From positions 96,946 through 160,945 of the forward strand of contig BQKZ01000030.1 of the NCBI GenBank assembly GCA_036244855.1: a stretch of DNA of 64,000 bases. The letters run 5' to 3'. This DNA is from Temnopleurus reevesii (lineage: Eukaryota > Echinodermata > Echinoidea > Temnopleuroida > Temnopleuridae). Shown piece after piece: positions 21,703 through 33,871 of the stretch (positions are counted from its first letter, which is position 1; every line of letters starts with the position of its first letter). Under the pieces are notes generated by a model. The model did no database searches, was not told the DNA's origin, and was given only the letters and a program-made list of their open reading frames with translations. The translations under genes were made by a program, and so were the position numbers.

Positions 21703-22830
21703 AGACAGAGCAACCTCACACAGGACATCATTATATCAGAGTACTAGATGAAGACCGCACTGGAAGAAGTTTTTAAGTACAAAAGGATTCATTGTGTAAC
21801 AATCACATATCTATACCAGCGATAACAGTGTTATGTTATTGATAATTTATGGATATTCATAGCTTTCTATACATCAAGTCATGGATTTTTCATACGCAAA
21901 GGTTCTGAGGTTCTGAGCTAGCAAGTATATGCAAAGATGCCAACCGTTCCGGAATATGCATGATGTGCATTTTCATATGCATTCAGGGCCTTCATCACAA
22001 GTGAATGGCTGAGAGTGTGGTTATTGTCAGCTGTCATGATATTCAGTCTAATTTTTGCCTTGTATATATTCCAGAACGGTTGACATTATGCATGCGTATC
22101 ATTGGAGCACTATATGGGAATCACACACTTAAGTACTTCTTCCTCCGTGGTCTTCCTATATTTCTACTTGTAATGAATAGGCCCACAGGGTTAGTTTTTT
22201 AGGAACAATCAAATGTATGTGATGACTGACAATCCATTAGAATGCTTTTGACAGATCAAATATAGATTTAGGTTGGAAGAATAATGAATTATTGCTAGGA
22301 TTTCCCCATTAATTAAGAAGCCAATTTAATTTGTCCGAAGCAGAAAACCTGCTATTACCAATATAAGCAGCGATTTTTGCAGTGATGCGAGCTATTTTTA
22401 CATCATTTAGGAAATTAGAATTTGAATGAAATTAATTAATCTGTTTCTAGCAGCTTACACAATTTGAATGCATTCTCAAGCATGAATTCAAATATTGATT
22501 GCATTCTATCATGATCAAATAGTATTTATAGGGTTGGCACCTCTGCTACATATACATGTAGATAAATCAACACTGAAATTGTTGCATAGATGTGAACTAA
22601 ACCTCTGGAAACTTAGGAGTTCTGTTTGCTGTGCGAAACCTATGTTCAAGATGTGTGTATGTATGGGTTTGGTATTAATTTACAGAGTCTGTTCACATGG
22701 CCAGCTGAAGGTCATCTATGGCGATTTAAATGGTTTATTTTTCTTTATTAAATAGATAAAGGGGAAATTATGGATACTTATCTTGCAGTTTAATAATCAT
22801 GTAATAAACAGGCTCTGACAATTCATTTTC
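21703..22830 (+). other. Probable 3'UTR of the GTPase gene
   Basis: No introns or coding signal are seen. The first canonical AATAAA after the stop is at 22803-22808, followed by a T-rich downstream stretch (TTTGTTTTATCC, T-run), so cleavage near 22825 is plausible. A family G MITE lies inside. The end is predicted from the signal only. Confidence 0.45.
21936..22087. mobile_element. MITE family G, copy 1 (in the 3'UTR)
   Basis: Ends GATGCCAACCGTTCCGGAATA and TATTCCAGAACGGTTGACAT are near-exact inverses, with TTCATCACAAGTGAATGGCTG inside, shared with 28835-29036 and partly with about 10543-10640. Confidence 0.75.
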
Positions 22831-23753
22831 ACTCCTTTGTTTTATCCTTTTTTTTGGGGGGGGGGGGGGAATAGGATCTCTGATCAATTGGAACTGGCAT
22901 CCTATTAAAGCAGAGATTTATCAGGCCCAGTGGAATTTAGATTAAAGCACGTTAGGATTCTGTTCTAAAGGTTGGATTTCAATGTTGCTGAAGACCAATT
23001 TTTTTTTATATACCTGCCCCTATTATTCACCAAGCCTAATTCAAGTCCATGGGATAAATTTGCTTCAGAAACTCATTTATGAAATACAAACTTGATTCAC
23101 TAATCTCTATTTCATTTGTATTTTAGAATTATCAGTGAAATCATTTTTTCTATGTTGGTAATTTAAGGGTTTTGAAGGTTTTCAATAAATGCCTTGTTGG
23201 ATTGAGAATCCGGAGTTCATGTAATAAATTCTGCTTTTAATAAATCCCTGACATACACTAGAACTATGAATTTTTATGACTAGGAAAATTATGTATAGAT
23301 TCTGTCCGAATTTAATGAATCAAATTTCAAGGATAAATCTTGTTCATTTATATTCTATTTCAGATGAAAATAGATCATTATTTTCAAGAGTCTAAGCAGT
23401 ACATGTACAATTATGTTAAGTGCCTTTAACTAAATTTGTTGAAGTATATTTTGAAAAGTATTAAACATATTCCTAAATTCTTTGAATTCCCCAAGTCATT
23501 TTGACATTCTTTTGTGGAATTGGTAGATTGAATATGAATGCTTTCCTATTGTTCTGAAAGAATTAAATTAATTTCACATCCCCATTCAAAATAGTTATAA
23601 GGAAGTTGACAACTATAATTCTCTTCTCATTGAAACTCTTTGAAATGATGTAAGACTCATGATCCATCCAATAGAGCTTCATATAGTAAGTTTAATTCAG
23701 TTTGCTTGCCAGTTTGGAATGGGCCTACAGGCATTCATCTAGGTTACATATTA
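22831..23753. other. AT-rich intergenic sequence
   Basis: Starts with a poly-G run (about 22857-22870). No gene, RNA or recognisable element. Confidence 0.5.
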
Positions 23754-23952
23754 CATAGCTGCCAACTGTTACTAGTTTTTAGTAATCAATACTAATTTTG
23801 GCATCAGATTTGTCAAGTTTAGTGGTAATTCCAGGAAAGGTTACTAATTCTCGCAACATATGCACCATTCACTTCAAAGTACGACATGTGAAGATTACAA
23901 ATTTTTGGTGGTATTATTACTAATTTCCACTTTATCATGTTGGAAGCTATGC
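23754..23952. mobile_element. MITE-like palindrome (CATAGCTGCCAAC ends)
   Basis: The left arm CATAGCTGCCAACTG...TTAGTAATCAATAC pairs with the right arm GTATTATTACTAAT...GTTGGAAGCTATG. About 200 bp, noncoding. Confidence 0.6.
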
Positions 23953-24005
23953 TATTGGGTAAATCATATTTAATATTGCTTGAAGGTTTCAGGTATGGAT
24001 GAAGA

Positions 24006-24130
24006 ATGAAAAGAAGGCTCCTGAAGATGAGAACATACTCATCTAAATGTGGAGATTGGGTAGGTCCTTCTCAGGACCACTCACATTTCCAAGAAAGACA
24101 ACATGTTGTACCGTGAAGCCTTCTTTTCAT
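24006..24130. repeat. 125-bp hairpin with 14-bp perfect outer arms
   Basis: ATGAAAAGAAGGCT (24006-24019) and AGCCTTCTTTTCAT (24117-24130) are exact inverses. Inner AAATGTG/CACATTT and GGTCCT/AGGACC pairs are concentric with them. It could be a short MITE, and its apex carries the histone-type signal listed next. Confidence 0.75.
24063..24098 (+). promoter_or_regulatory. Histone-type mRNA 3'-processing signal (stem-loop plus downstream element)
   Basis: GGTCCT-TCTC-AGGACC forms a six-base-pair stem and four-base loop fitting the replication-dependent histone consensus (GG at the stem base, pyrimidines, T at loop positions 1 and 3), followed by ACCAC. Eleven bases on, CAAGAAAGA (24090-24098) matches the purine-rich element that base-pairs with U7 snRNA in sea urchin histone pre-mRNAs. 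No histone reading frame precedes it. Either it is a coincidence at the tip of a palindromic MITE, a histone-gene relic (orphon), or a real 3' end of an unknown transcript. Confidence 0.5.
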
Positions 24131-24138
24131 GTATCATA

Positions 24139-24314
24139 CAGTGGAAACTCGGTATAAAGAGATTTGATATAACAAAATATCTCATATAAAGAGGTGAAAA
24201 TCTGGTCCCAGCTCTTCATAACTTATTGTATGTTAACTCTGCTACAATGAGATTACTGCTATAACAAGGCATTTTTGGTGGTCCCAAGCACCTTGTTATA
24301 CCGAGTTTCCACTG
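24139..24314. mobile_element. MITE family D, copy 1 (Tc1/mariner/pogo-like ends)
   Basis: Ends CAGTGGAAACTCGGTATA and TATACCGAGTTTCCACTG are perfect inverses, flanked by TA on both sides (24137-24138, 24315-24316). A TA target duplication and CAGT-type ends are typical of Tc1/mariner/pogo elements. At 176 bp it has no transposase. Confidence 0.85.
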
Positions 24315-25150
24315 TACTTGGTGTGGACATCAGTTGTGAAGAGTTGTGTGTTTTCTTACCTCTGGTACACTACATGAGCATTATGAAATCACAGGACAAA
24401 GAAACTAGACAAAATAAACAACTTTCCATTCAAGCTTTCACAGTGACTCTAGCAGACAAAAGAATGGAGATTCCTTGTCACTCACCAAACATATTTGACA
24501 GCTGTTCTATATTTCTTTGAGGAATAAGAGGGAAGGAAAGCTCTACTGTAAGGGCTGGAATGAGAAATTTACTAGTTTGTCCAATTTAGTTATCCTTTGA
24601 GTTACAGTGAATGTGTATTCAAAAAGTAGTTTGCCTTGTCAGATCTTCTTGCTGCCATTGTATGAACTGGTCTAATAATCATTGGCAATTTTCTCCTTTT
24701 TCCTTGCCCCCTCTGCACAAATTTGAACTATCATCTACTGTAGAAAAGTATTGATGCATGTAGAATAAAATGAAATAATTGAAAGTATGGATGTGGTTTA
24801 AATGCTTGTTCAAATTTATATATACTGCTAATTGTGTATTAATGATACATTAAGGGCAATTCCACAAAAGTGCCATGTCTGTTAAGCCAAAAACGTGAAT
24901 CTTTTGATGACTTTTCATTGACATTCATTGAATTTTTTTATTCAATAAATATATATCTGTGACGCACATATTAAATTTCAAGGAATTTCAACAAGACATG
25001 CACATGCTTTGAACGTAACAGACTGGATATTCACTGTGAGCAGATGGATCAAAGACTTTTGGACATATTAAATTGCAAACTTCATTCGAGCATTCAAGCT
25101 AGATGCACACAAAAGAAAATTTCCTCCCTCTTATTCTGCTGAAGTATTTC

Positions 25151-25286
25151 TTAAGCCCCGGTCACATAGGACCCCAGAAGCAACACGATTCAACATGACT
25201 CTTTGTTCTGAGGCAGTTAGCTGTGAATTAACAAAGAGTCGGGGTGAATCGTGTTGCTTCCGGGGTCCTATGTGACCCGGGCTTAA
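25151..25286. mobile_element. MITE family A, complete palindromic copy
   Basis: TTAAGCCCCGGTCACATAGG at one end and CCTATGTGACCCGGGCTTAA at the other. Inner CAGAAGCAACACGATTCA and GAATCGTGTTGCTTCCG arms make it almost fully self-complementary. TTAA at both edges suggests a piggyBac-like target site. Confidence 0.85.
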
Positions 25287-25479
25287 CAGATGTCACACAA
25301 TGAATAGTGAGGGTAATTTATTTTGTGTTTATCAAGCTATTATGAATGCCTGAATGAAGTTATTTGCTTTGTCCAAAATCCTTAGTCCTGTCTGCTCACA
25401 GTGGTTACCGTGGAATTGCCCATGAAATAAAGATGGTGGGGAGGGAAATTGTGTTTTGGTGGCGAGATGGTAGTAGTAG

Positions 25480-25575
25480 CAGAGATGATGATGACGACAA
25501 CAATGATGATGAGGGAGTTGATGATAATAATGATAATAATGGTGGTGATGATGATGGTGATAATAATAATGTTGG

Positions 25576-25606
<31 letters not shown>

Positions 25607-25684
25607 GATGATGATAATGGTGGTGATGGTGATGATGGTGATGATGATGATGATGATAATAATGGTGGTGGTGGTGATAATAAT
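25480..25684. repeat. (GAT)n-type triplet array
   Basis: Imperfect GAT/AAT/GGT triplets directly left of a family D element. Asp/Gly and His open frames here are artefacts. Confidence 0.9.
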
Positions 25685-25687
25685 GTA

Positions 25688-26154
25688 CAGTGGAAACTCG
25701 GTCTAACGAGGTGCTTGGTACCATCAAAAATACCTTGTTATAGCAGTTATCTCCTTATAGCAGAGTTACAAAACAATAAGTTATAAAGAGCTGGGACTAG
25801 ATTATTTTACCTCTTTATATCAGGTACAGTCAAACCTGTCTATAGTGGCCACTGTCTATAGTGGCCACTGTCTCTGGTGACCACCTGTCTATAGTGACCA
25901 CCTGTCTATAGTGGCCACTTAAATTGACTCCCTCTAGGTGGAAATGCATGTTATAGAACATGTATATAGTGACCACCTGTCTATAGTGGCCACTTAAATT
26001 GTTTCCCTCCAGGTGAAAATGCATGTCATAGAACCTGTCTATAGAGGCCACCTGTCTACAGTGGCCACTTTTTCTGTTTCCCTTGGGGTGGCCTCTGTAG
26101 ACAGGTTTGACTGTATTTTGTTACATCAGATCTCTTTATAACGAGTTTCCACTG
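25688..26154. mobile_element. MITE family D, copy 2, split by a family E insertion
   Basis: Left end CAGTGGAAACTCGGTCTAAC after TA, right end TATAACGAGTTTCCACTG. Internally it matches copy 1 in reverse orientation (ATACCTTGTTATAGCAG, ATAAGTTATAAAGAGCTGGGA). The family E element interrupts it at a TA. Confidence 0.8.
25827..26113. mobile_element. MITE family E with internal subrepeats
   Basis: Ends CAGTCAAACCTGTCTATAG and CTCTGTAGACAGGTTTGACTG, flanked by TA at 25825-25826 and 26114-26115. The inside is built from repeated CTGTCTATAGTGGCCAC units plus two copies of a roughly 68-base block (CCCTCTAGGTGGAAATGCATG). Tc1/mariner-like non-autonomous element. Confidence 0.85.
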
Positions 26155-26159
26155 CATAT

Positions 26160-28640
26160 GATAGTTATGATGGAGATGAAGGTTGTGGTGATGCCGATAA
26201 TGATGATGGCGGTATTAATTATAATGGAGATAATGATGATCATCATCATGGTAGTGGTGGTTTTGATGATAGATGAGGAGAAACTAGATTTTCAGCTTGC
26301 AATATTCACCAAATCAACATTTCATAACAAACAGGAAAAGAAAACCAAATCAAAAATATGTTTCAGATATTTTCTATATCTTTATTTCTCAAATAATGTC
26401 CACCTTTCTCATTCATTTCACTATCTCTCTATTTCCCACAACCAAAACAAAACGAAAAGCCCCATAACAATGGTACAAAGAAACAAAACATTGAGATGAC
26501 CCTCACCTACCTCTCAGTGCAGAAAGTGAAAAAAATTTGTTAACGATTTCAAATATTGGTGCTAGATTGATATCTATGAATAACAAATTACTCTTCTTTT
26601 ATTTACAACACAAATATACAGACATGTGCATTCATACATGACAAAAAGGGAAACAGGTTAAATTGAGAAAAATTCCAGTAAATTATACTCTGATATTGCA
26701 AATATAAACTTTGTTATATATCTTCATATATATACTAACTGAGCAAGCATACAATATACAAAAAATAACGGTAGATTACATCCAAAATAATTTGATTTCA
26801 ATTATACATGTACAATGATATCTCAAACATTAGTTAATCAATTAAAACAATGATACATAAACAATTTTGCCACATACAATGTATCTGTACATGTAATTAT
26901 AATGGGAATTGAACAAATTACAACCAACAAGAGGTGTAAAGCTGTAATGTCCCTTCATATGTTTCAGCATATTGAGCTAAATGTATAACAAATAATATCA
27001 AAAATATATTCACATACATGTTCTATGACAATCCATTCAGAACAATTCACACAGAAACTGTCCATTAGAAGCAATTTTTTTCAGGAAAATTGTTTTTTGC
27101 CTAATAATCAACTTCAAAATCATTCAATTTCTCCCCTACACATTCATAATACAACACAAAGGAAATACATGTACACTACATAAATTGGCAACATTTTATC
27201 TGATCAATTCATATTGTGGTGTATTAATTTACACCTATAAAAATAAGATATCTTCGTCCAATACATATTAAATCAACATCGTAAATGTTTAATTCAATGA
27301 GAGTCACTATATAACTTGAAATACAATACATGAACGTGCTACTTTACCAAGAGAAGTTACATCTTTCAGATATATCATATAACATAACGTACCCTTGTAG
27401 TTTTACTTCAGATTATTTAAATAGGAATAAGATTGGTTTCAAATGGGCCAGTGTAACATAAACTTATACCACATTTCAGCTCACAAGGAAATACATTAAT
27501 TGGGTCATTTGGTCCTAAAAAAGGTAAGATTTTTACCAAAAAAAAACATGTAAGAAATCAAAAACAATCAAGGAAGGTCATTTTAATGAGTATTAAATTA
27601 TCTTTTTAGCACCCTCTCTTTACCAAAAGTTGGAAGCGATCCCAGAGCCTAATACATTTCACAGATCATCATTGGTCTTTCAAATACAAACACGGGACAG
27701 TTGCCTGGTCTCAAACAATACCCTGACATAGCAACAAGTACACAGTTAAACTGGCTATTGAAATGAGAGTAATTTCACTGGCACAATTTCCTGTGCAATT
27801 GTCAATCATGATTTCATTCAACCACTAAATGATTCTATGCCACTGATCTCTATAGAAACTGGATATATCATTCACTTGTCCAGGTGAAGCGACAAGGCCC
27901 CCATTTTACCACTTGTAAAAAACAATGTCAATTCACCATGGCCAATATGAATGATAAGAAGCACTCGAGGTTAATACTGTAAAAGCCAATATTTTGGTGT
28001 ACATTAAATTTTAGCAAGTAATGAGTAAACAATTTGAGCGAATTCATGACTGAAATTTACAAAAAAATAAAACCACAGAAAAAATATTAGCTTATTCAGT
28101 ACTAAATGAGGTATGGCCACCAGGTAATGGCTTCAATCCTTGATATAGGTAGTATGGGTCGATTTACATCCAGTTTCTACTTGTATCAATGTTTTATGTA
28201 TGCTAGTCCATTAAACCAATGATAATATTGAACAACAGATGGCAGCAAACATAAATAGTTACAGAACTTCCAATGAAAATCTAGTTTTTAGTTGCACATG
28301 ATTTTGTTCAACAAACTAATCCAACATGATATACATAGAATGGACACATGAATAAGGCAGATGTGTGTTCAGTAAAGCTTTCACCTTCATTTGTAAGAAA
28401 ATAAAAACTGAAATATGACTTAGCAAATAATATAAAAAATCCACATCGATTGGATGGATAAATAGATGAATGGATGGATGGAAATAGCTGTGTTCCAGTC
28501 AGAAGGAGACAGATTATATTTTGAATCAGAATCTTTACTTATCAAATGGAAAAAGGAAAAAGGAAAGTTGTAAATTTTAATAGGATGAAGTCAATCTCAT
28601 CATCAATGGATGCCCAATCGACAATCAATTGAGAAAATAA
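26160..28640. other. AT-rich noncoding sequence
   Basis: A short GAT-type run (about 26160-26275), then uniform AT-rich sequence with frequent stops in all frames. Nothing recognisable. The lack of low-complexity sequence over several kb would suit a long UTR or intron, but no splice or coding evidence supports that. Confidence 0.4.
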
Positions 28641-28648
28641 TACACTTA

Positions 28649-28808
28649 GGGGGGTGTTGTTCAAAAGTTGCAATTGATCGGAACGTGCCAATCAAAATCA
28701 TTGTTTCATGCCCGTCTTGTTAAATGCATATACCATGCGCAAATGAAAATGCGCGTTACAATTTGCAAAGTTGCAGTTGATTTGCAATTGATTTTGAACA
28801 ACATACTC
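28649..28808. mobile_element. MITE family B, copy 2
   Basis: GGGGGGTGTTGTTC...GAACAACATACTC, flanked by TTA on both sides (28646-28648, 28809-28811). The interior runs in the same orientation as copy 1. Confidence 0.8.
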
Positions 28809-28834
28809 TTAGATTCAACCATTTATCAGAGATA

Positions 28835-29036
28835 CAGAGATGCCCGCTGTTCTGGAATAAACATGATGTGTACATGTATTTCATATAAATTCAAGGGTTT
28901 CATCACAAGTAAATGGCTGGGAGTGGGGTTAATGTTGTCATGTTTACTCTCACTTTTGTTCATCTGTTGCATTATTCATGATTTTTTAATGATTTTTGTT
29001 TACATCAATAATATTATGGAATGGTTGGCATCTCTG
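28835..29036. mobile_element. MITE family G, copy 3
   Basis: CAGAGATGCCCGCTGTTCTGG and GGTTGGCATCTCTG form the ends, with TA outside each. The family core TTTCATCACAAGTAAATGGCTG is present. The TA flanks suggest Tc1/mariner-type insertion. Confidence 0.75.
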
Positions 29037-29609
29037 TATCATTATAACATTCTCTTGTAATGTATTTGTACACCCTTCTGCTTGGAACACAACTATAGGA
29101 AGGAACAAAAACAAGAAAAAAAATCTTCATGGCTGTTGGGCGTGTCAATCAGAACACCCTTTCTAAGGGGTCCTTGCACGAAAATGCAAATATGTACAGA
29201 TTCATATTTCCAGAAGTGAAATTAACATTTGTGCAAAATTTTCATTTCATCTTTAACAAATACAATTAGTCAAATTGTAAATTTTGATCCAACAGAGACT
29301 TACCAGTGCTTCATTGAAACACACAACTTAATCTTTAAAATAGAATATTTGAAGTTTGAACACTTCATTTTGCCAAATCCTTCATACAAACAGTATGAAA
29401 TATTGAACATTTGTACAATGTACCTTCTTTGCTTTCAACAGGTCTATGAATATGTAATTTGCAGTCTTTTTCTAAAGTAACCGATGGAATTTGGACCATT
29501 AAAAAAAATGAGCCCATACAAATTTAGATTAATACTGTGAGGATTCAGAATTATAATGGATTGCCATTCATAGACATATTGAAAGATCATGTAACACCTG
29601 TGGAACACT

Positions 29610-30121
29610 TTAAAGCCCAAGTAAAGTTTTGGTAAAAGCGAATATTTTAATCACCATATTTTGTCTCCAAATCTGTATGAAATAAAATATATTATCATAA
29701 ACATATTGCACAAAAGATTTTGCGAAAAATGAACGAGTTTGGGAAAAGCTATAACCTAAAATTCGCAAATTTCTTAGTGTGGTGCTGCACCACACTATTT
29801 CGATAATTTCTTTTTTTGATAAAGGACAACTTCCCATGCTCAGAATTGGATGAAAATTTCAGAATTTAATTGATGTGTATATCTCTATATCATTCTATTG
29901 TCAAATCTCGAAAATAACTTTGTATATGCTCGATAACAAGCAAAATAATGCTATGGCCAAGAGAGAGCGCTAAATATGATTTAACGGTCAAATTCAAATT
30001 GTCAAAAGTATCGGTTCGTAAAAAAACATGCTAGGGTCTCAAAATGTGTATAAGAATTACATGTCATGATAAACATCCCCAAAATTCACATTTCTTCATC
30101 AAAACTATATTTGGGCTTTAA
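29610..30121. mobile_element. TTAA-flanked MITE-like element, 512 bp
   Basis: Starts TTAAAGCCCAAGTAAAGTTTTG and ends CAAAACTATATTTGGGCTTTAA, imperfect inverses with TTAA at each edge, as in piggyBac-type insertions. Inside is a perfect 10-bp hairpin AGTGTGGTGC-T-GCACCACACT (29776-29796). No coding capacity. Confidence 0.7.
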
Positions 30122-30898
30122 GAGTGGAGGAAATGGATTATAACAGAATTTGACAGAATTTGTGCAAAGAGAAATCATTTATTACATGTAGCATTGTTTC
30201 TCTTACGTTTCAATTTTCATGCAACCACTTTCAGTACAAATGGACTATGAGATTTGTGCATACAATACATTACTGATAGCCTAGACCTTTGAATGTAAAT
30301 TAAATTTCATAAATTTCTGCTGTACAAATTCTTCAGTTAAAATCACAAGCATCCTTTGTTAGTTCAATAGTTCCTCTTAAATTGTAAATATTGAACATGA
30401 AAACAAGAAATTCTATCACAAGAACATGTTACAACGGACATTGTAATTGGCCCATATGCGTTGATAAAACAACAATACAGAATTAGCCAATTCAATCAAG
30501 CTTTCATGTATGAAACAATAGATGGCAGCATAAATGATTTGTGACAGAGAAATATCAAGTCAAGGCGAAAGAAATAATGTTAACAAAACGGTACAGATGC
30601 AACATTCATGTTGAGCAGGAGGTGATAACAATTATATTGTGACCATTAATATTTATGGGAATGCTTTATTTTGCATATTAATGGATTTCTTTCACTAGAG
30701 CAATACCTTTTAGGTTTAGTTTATTTCAAAGGATTTTTTTTCAACTCTTAATTATGATATTTATACAATGTTGGTTTGTTCTGTTTTTATACAATGTTGG
30801 TTTGTTCTGTACAGCAAATAATCCCATACGTACCACAATAGTTGTTAATTTCTTAGAGTTCGGGATGGGATGGAAAACCTGCAGGTTAAGGAGATTAA

Positions 30899-31060
30899 GG
30901 GGGTGTTGCTCAAAATCAACTGCAACTTTGCAAATTATTATGCGCATTTTCATTCGCGCGTTGTGTGCGCATTAAGACACACATGAAACAATGATTTTGA
31001 TTGGCATATTCCGATCAACTGCAACTTGCGATCAATTGCAACTTTTGAGCAACATCCCCC
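30899..31060. mobile_element. MITE family B, copy 3 (opposite orientation)
   Basis: GGGGGTGTTGCTCAAAATCAAC...GTTGCTCAAAAG-type ends, inverted relative to copies 1 and 2. The right flank is CAAG and the target duplication is imperfect. Confidence 0.8.
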
Positions 31061-31169
31061 AAGTTCCCCTTTTCCACACCCCAGTAGCCCTCTCAAACCA
31101 ACTGCAGGTCTTAATCATTTATCTTATACCTAATTCTTGTATCTGTGTTTGCCGAGCAAATGATAATAC

Positions 31170-31200
<31 letters not shown>

Positions 31201-32880
31201 GATGATAATAAAGTACATCATTAGCAATATGTTACTCTTATATTTGTTATGAATCATAAATTGTCCGAGACTCACTAAGTAATATAAATCTTATTATACT
31301 AATACCTTGTACAATTTCCAACGAAAGGGGGCAGTAATTTCCACGAAAGTTTGAGATTTCAAACAGTTCTTGTGTACCTTCATACAAAAGCAGCAACATG
31401 TTTTCCAGTGAAACATTTGAATTACATCTTCAATTTACTGTGAAAGCAAATATCTTAGGGTACATTAATTTTAGCGATTTCTCTATTATTTTTCATACAA
31501 TATCTCATGTGCATGAAGAGTGCAATAACAAAAGTTTAACTGTTTGGCTCAGTCAAACATTCAAATTTCTAGCAAATGTCTGCCCAGCATTTTTTTTTTA
31601 ATCTAAAAACATTTGAAGAAGTTCGGCTGATGAACGCACATGCTAGCATCAGCCCTGGATCTTTTGTATGTAAGTATTTCTGTGTTCAGGAACACTTTTT
31701 TTACACTTCAAATAAGATGGGCAGACAACTAAACAATGCAAATTTGGAGCTTTGAGTGTGACACACACTTACACATCATTGAAATCTGCACAGTTTACAT
31801 ACAATCAAAATCACATTGCATTTAATGAAAAACAAAATCTAATTATATAACTTGATAAATTACTGAAGCATCTGTATATAAAGTCATGAACAATTCCAAA
31901 CAGTTGTAAGATATGTTCACGTCCCAGACTTTGCACAAAGCGGTTGCACCTCACTAAAAGTGTTAATTTATGTTGGTAATACTTCCTCCAAGTGACATAA
32001 TTAAGGGTATAATCACATGCACAGTAATGTGAATGAGAGAAGATGGTTTACCTGGGAATATAAAAGATTTACATCCATTACTGTAAAAGACCAAGCATCA
32101 ACTTTTGGGAATGATCATGAGGTTAGATTTTCATGTGAATAGCCAGACAGCTGAACCAAGTGTTTCTAATACTGTCAGAAGTTATGATTTCAAATCACAT
32201 TTTTGCCATGTCATTGACGTGATAAGTGAACACTGAATTATGTAATGATATGCCTCATCTATCATTCCAGGAGGTTGCAAGCTTCATATAGCCAGGGGCC
32301 TGAAACGTAAAGAGAAACAATTTTGTAACTAATTGTATCTCTTTGGCAGACATTTTGCGATAGACTTAGGACTAATATAAATTGCACCTTTTATGTTACA
32401 GGCCAATTTGTATAGAACGCCATCTCCCTCCCTTTCGCTTAAGATCGATGTGTAACGATCTCATGACCAATGTTCCTAGTGTATTAAGTACATTTTTGTA
32501 TATTAATGACCAGTGGGGCCGGAACAGAAATCTTTTGGGTGCTGAGCTATTATATTGTATTGCTTTAATAGCATGCTACCCAAAAGCACTCCAGCACAAT
32601 TCTCAATATTTCTAAAACATTGGACATGTTTCCCTTAATTCCCTATGATATCTATTTTGAGCAAGAAGGACCTACAAACAACTTGCTTTTAATATCCTTC
32701 TGGCTATAAACAATGAAACCAACTGATAGAATAAATATTCAATTCTGTATGCTAACATGTGTGGGTATGTATTTACTCTGTGTGCTTATATGCATTATAA
32801 TTGTATTCAAAATTACCAATGTGCATTCTTTGGAGCTTGGGGTTCCAATGATTCAGATTATAATTTTTGGTAAAAATCTA
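31061..32880. other. AT-rich noncoding sequence
   Basis: Contains an (AAT)n run at about 31177-31209 and a weak inverted pair (CAGGGGCCTGAAACGTAAAG near 32292 and TTTTATGTTACAGGCC near 32389). No gene seen. Confidence 0.4.
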
Positions 32881-32965
32881 CAGTACGGACAGAAATAAAG
32901 TTGCCAAGAGTCTTACTATGTCCTACGAAAATGCATGAGTTACACATAGGCTTTGGTGGGACATG
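32881..32965. mobile_element. MITE family F, partial copy
   Basis: Begins CAGTACGGACAGAAATAAAG after TA and continues with CTTACTATGTCCTACG and GGCTTTGGTGGGAC, following the order of the complete copy at 49297-49415. The right end is lost. Confidence 0.65.
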
Positions 32966-33389
32966 GTTAACTATATATCTGACCATAAATATGTATTAGA
33001 AAAACCCATATCCCACTCTAACCCCCCCCCCCCCCCTCAAAAAAAGGGGGGGATACATCAAAATAATGATAGCAATTATTATAATAATACATGTAATAGT
33101 AAATGACTATATGATTCTTGGTAAATCTATAAAGAAAGGGGAAAATTAAATTCTAAAGAAATGATCAATAAATATTTGTTCATGAATCTAGTGCTCTATA
33201 TTTTCACCATGGCTGTGTTTTATGGGTGTTAAAGCGATATACATTAACTTGTATGGATCACAAAGACTAATATCAAGTCCAAACTTTCCAACAAAACCGG
33301 AGGAAACGAGTTGAGAAGTGGGATTGTGTTAGGCTGCTGAACATATCCCATATAAGGCAAGGTTTACTGCACGGTCATTTCCTGATTTC

Positions 33390-33808
33390 TTATGTGACAA
33401 GGAGAGGAGAGAGAGGGAAAGAAAGGGGAGGGAGGCAGAGAGAAAGGAAAAGGGAATGAAGGGGAATAGAACAAAATAAAGCATGACAGAAGAAGAAAGA
33501 AAAAGCAGGTGGGGGAATGGGAAAGGGAAAGAGAAAGAGAAAGAGAGAGGGAGAGAGATAAGAAGCAAAAATAATAGTAGAGGGGAAAAGAGGGGGAATA
33601 TGGGAGTGGTAGTGAAAAGAGAAAGAAAGGGATGAGAGTGGAAGAGATGAGAGAGAGGGAAAGAAAGTGGAGAGAAGGGAAGAGAATGAGAATGAGAAAG
33701 GGGAGAGAGAGAGAAGAATGGGGAGATAGTGAATAGAGTATGGGGGAATGAAGGGGAATAGAACAAAGTAAAGCATAAAAGAAAAATAAAAGAAGAATGG
33801 GAAAAAGA

Positions 33809-33871
<63 letters not shown>

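Noticed and set aside
24006..24130. A full histone gene at the histone-type 3' signal
   Set aside because: No frame upstream resembles H1, H2A, H2B, H3 or H4 C-termini.
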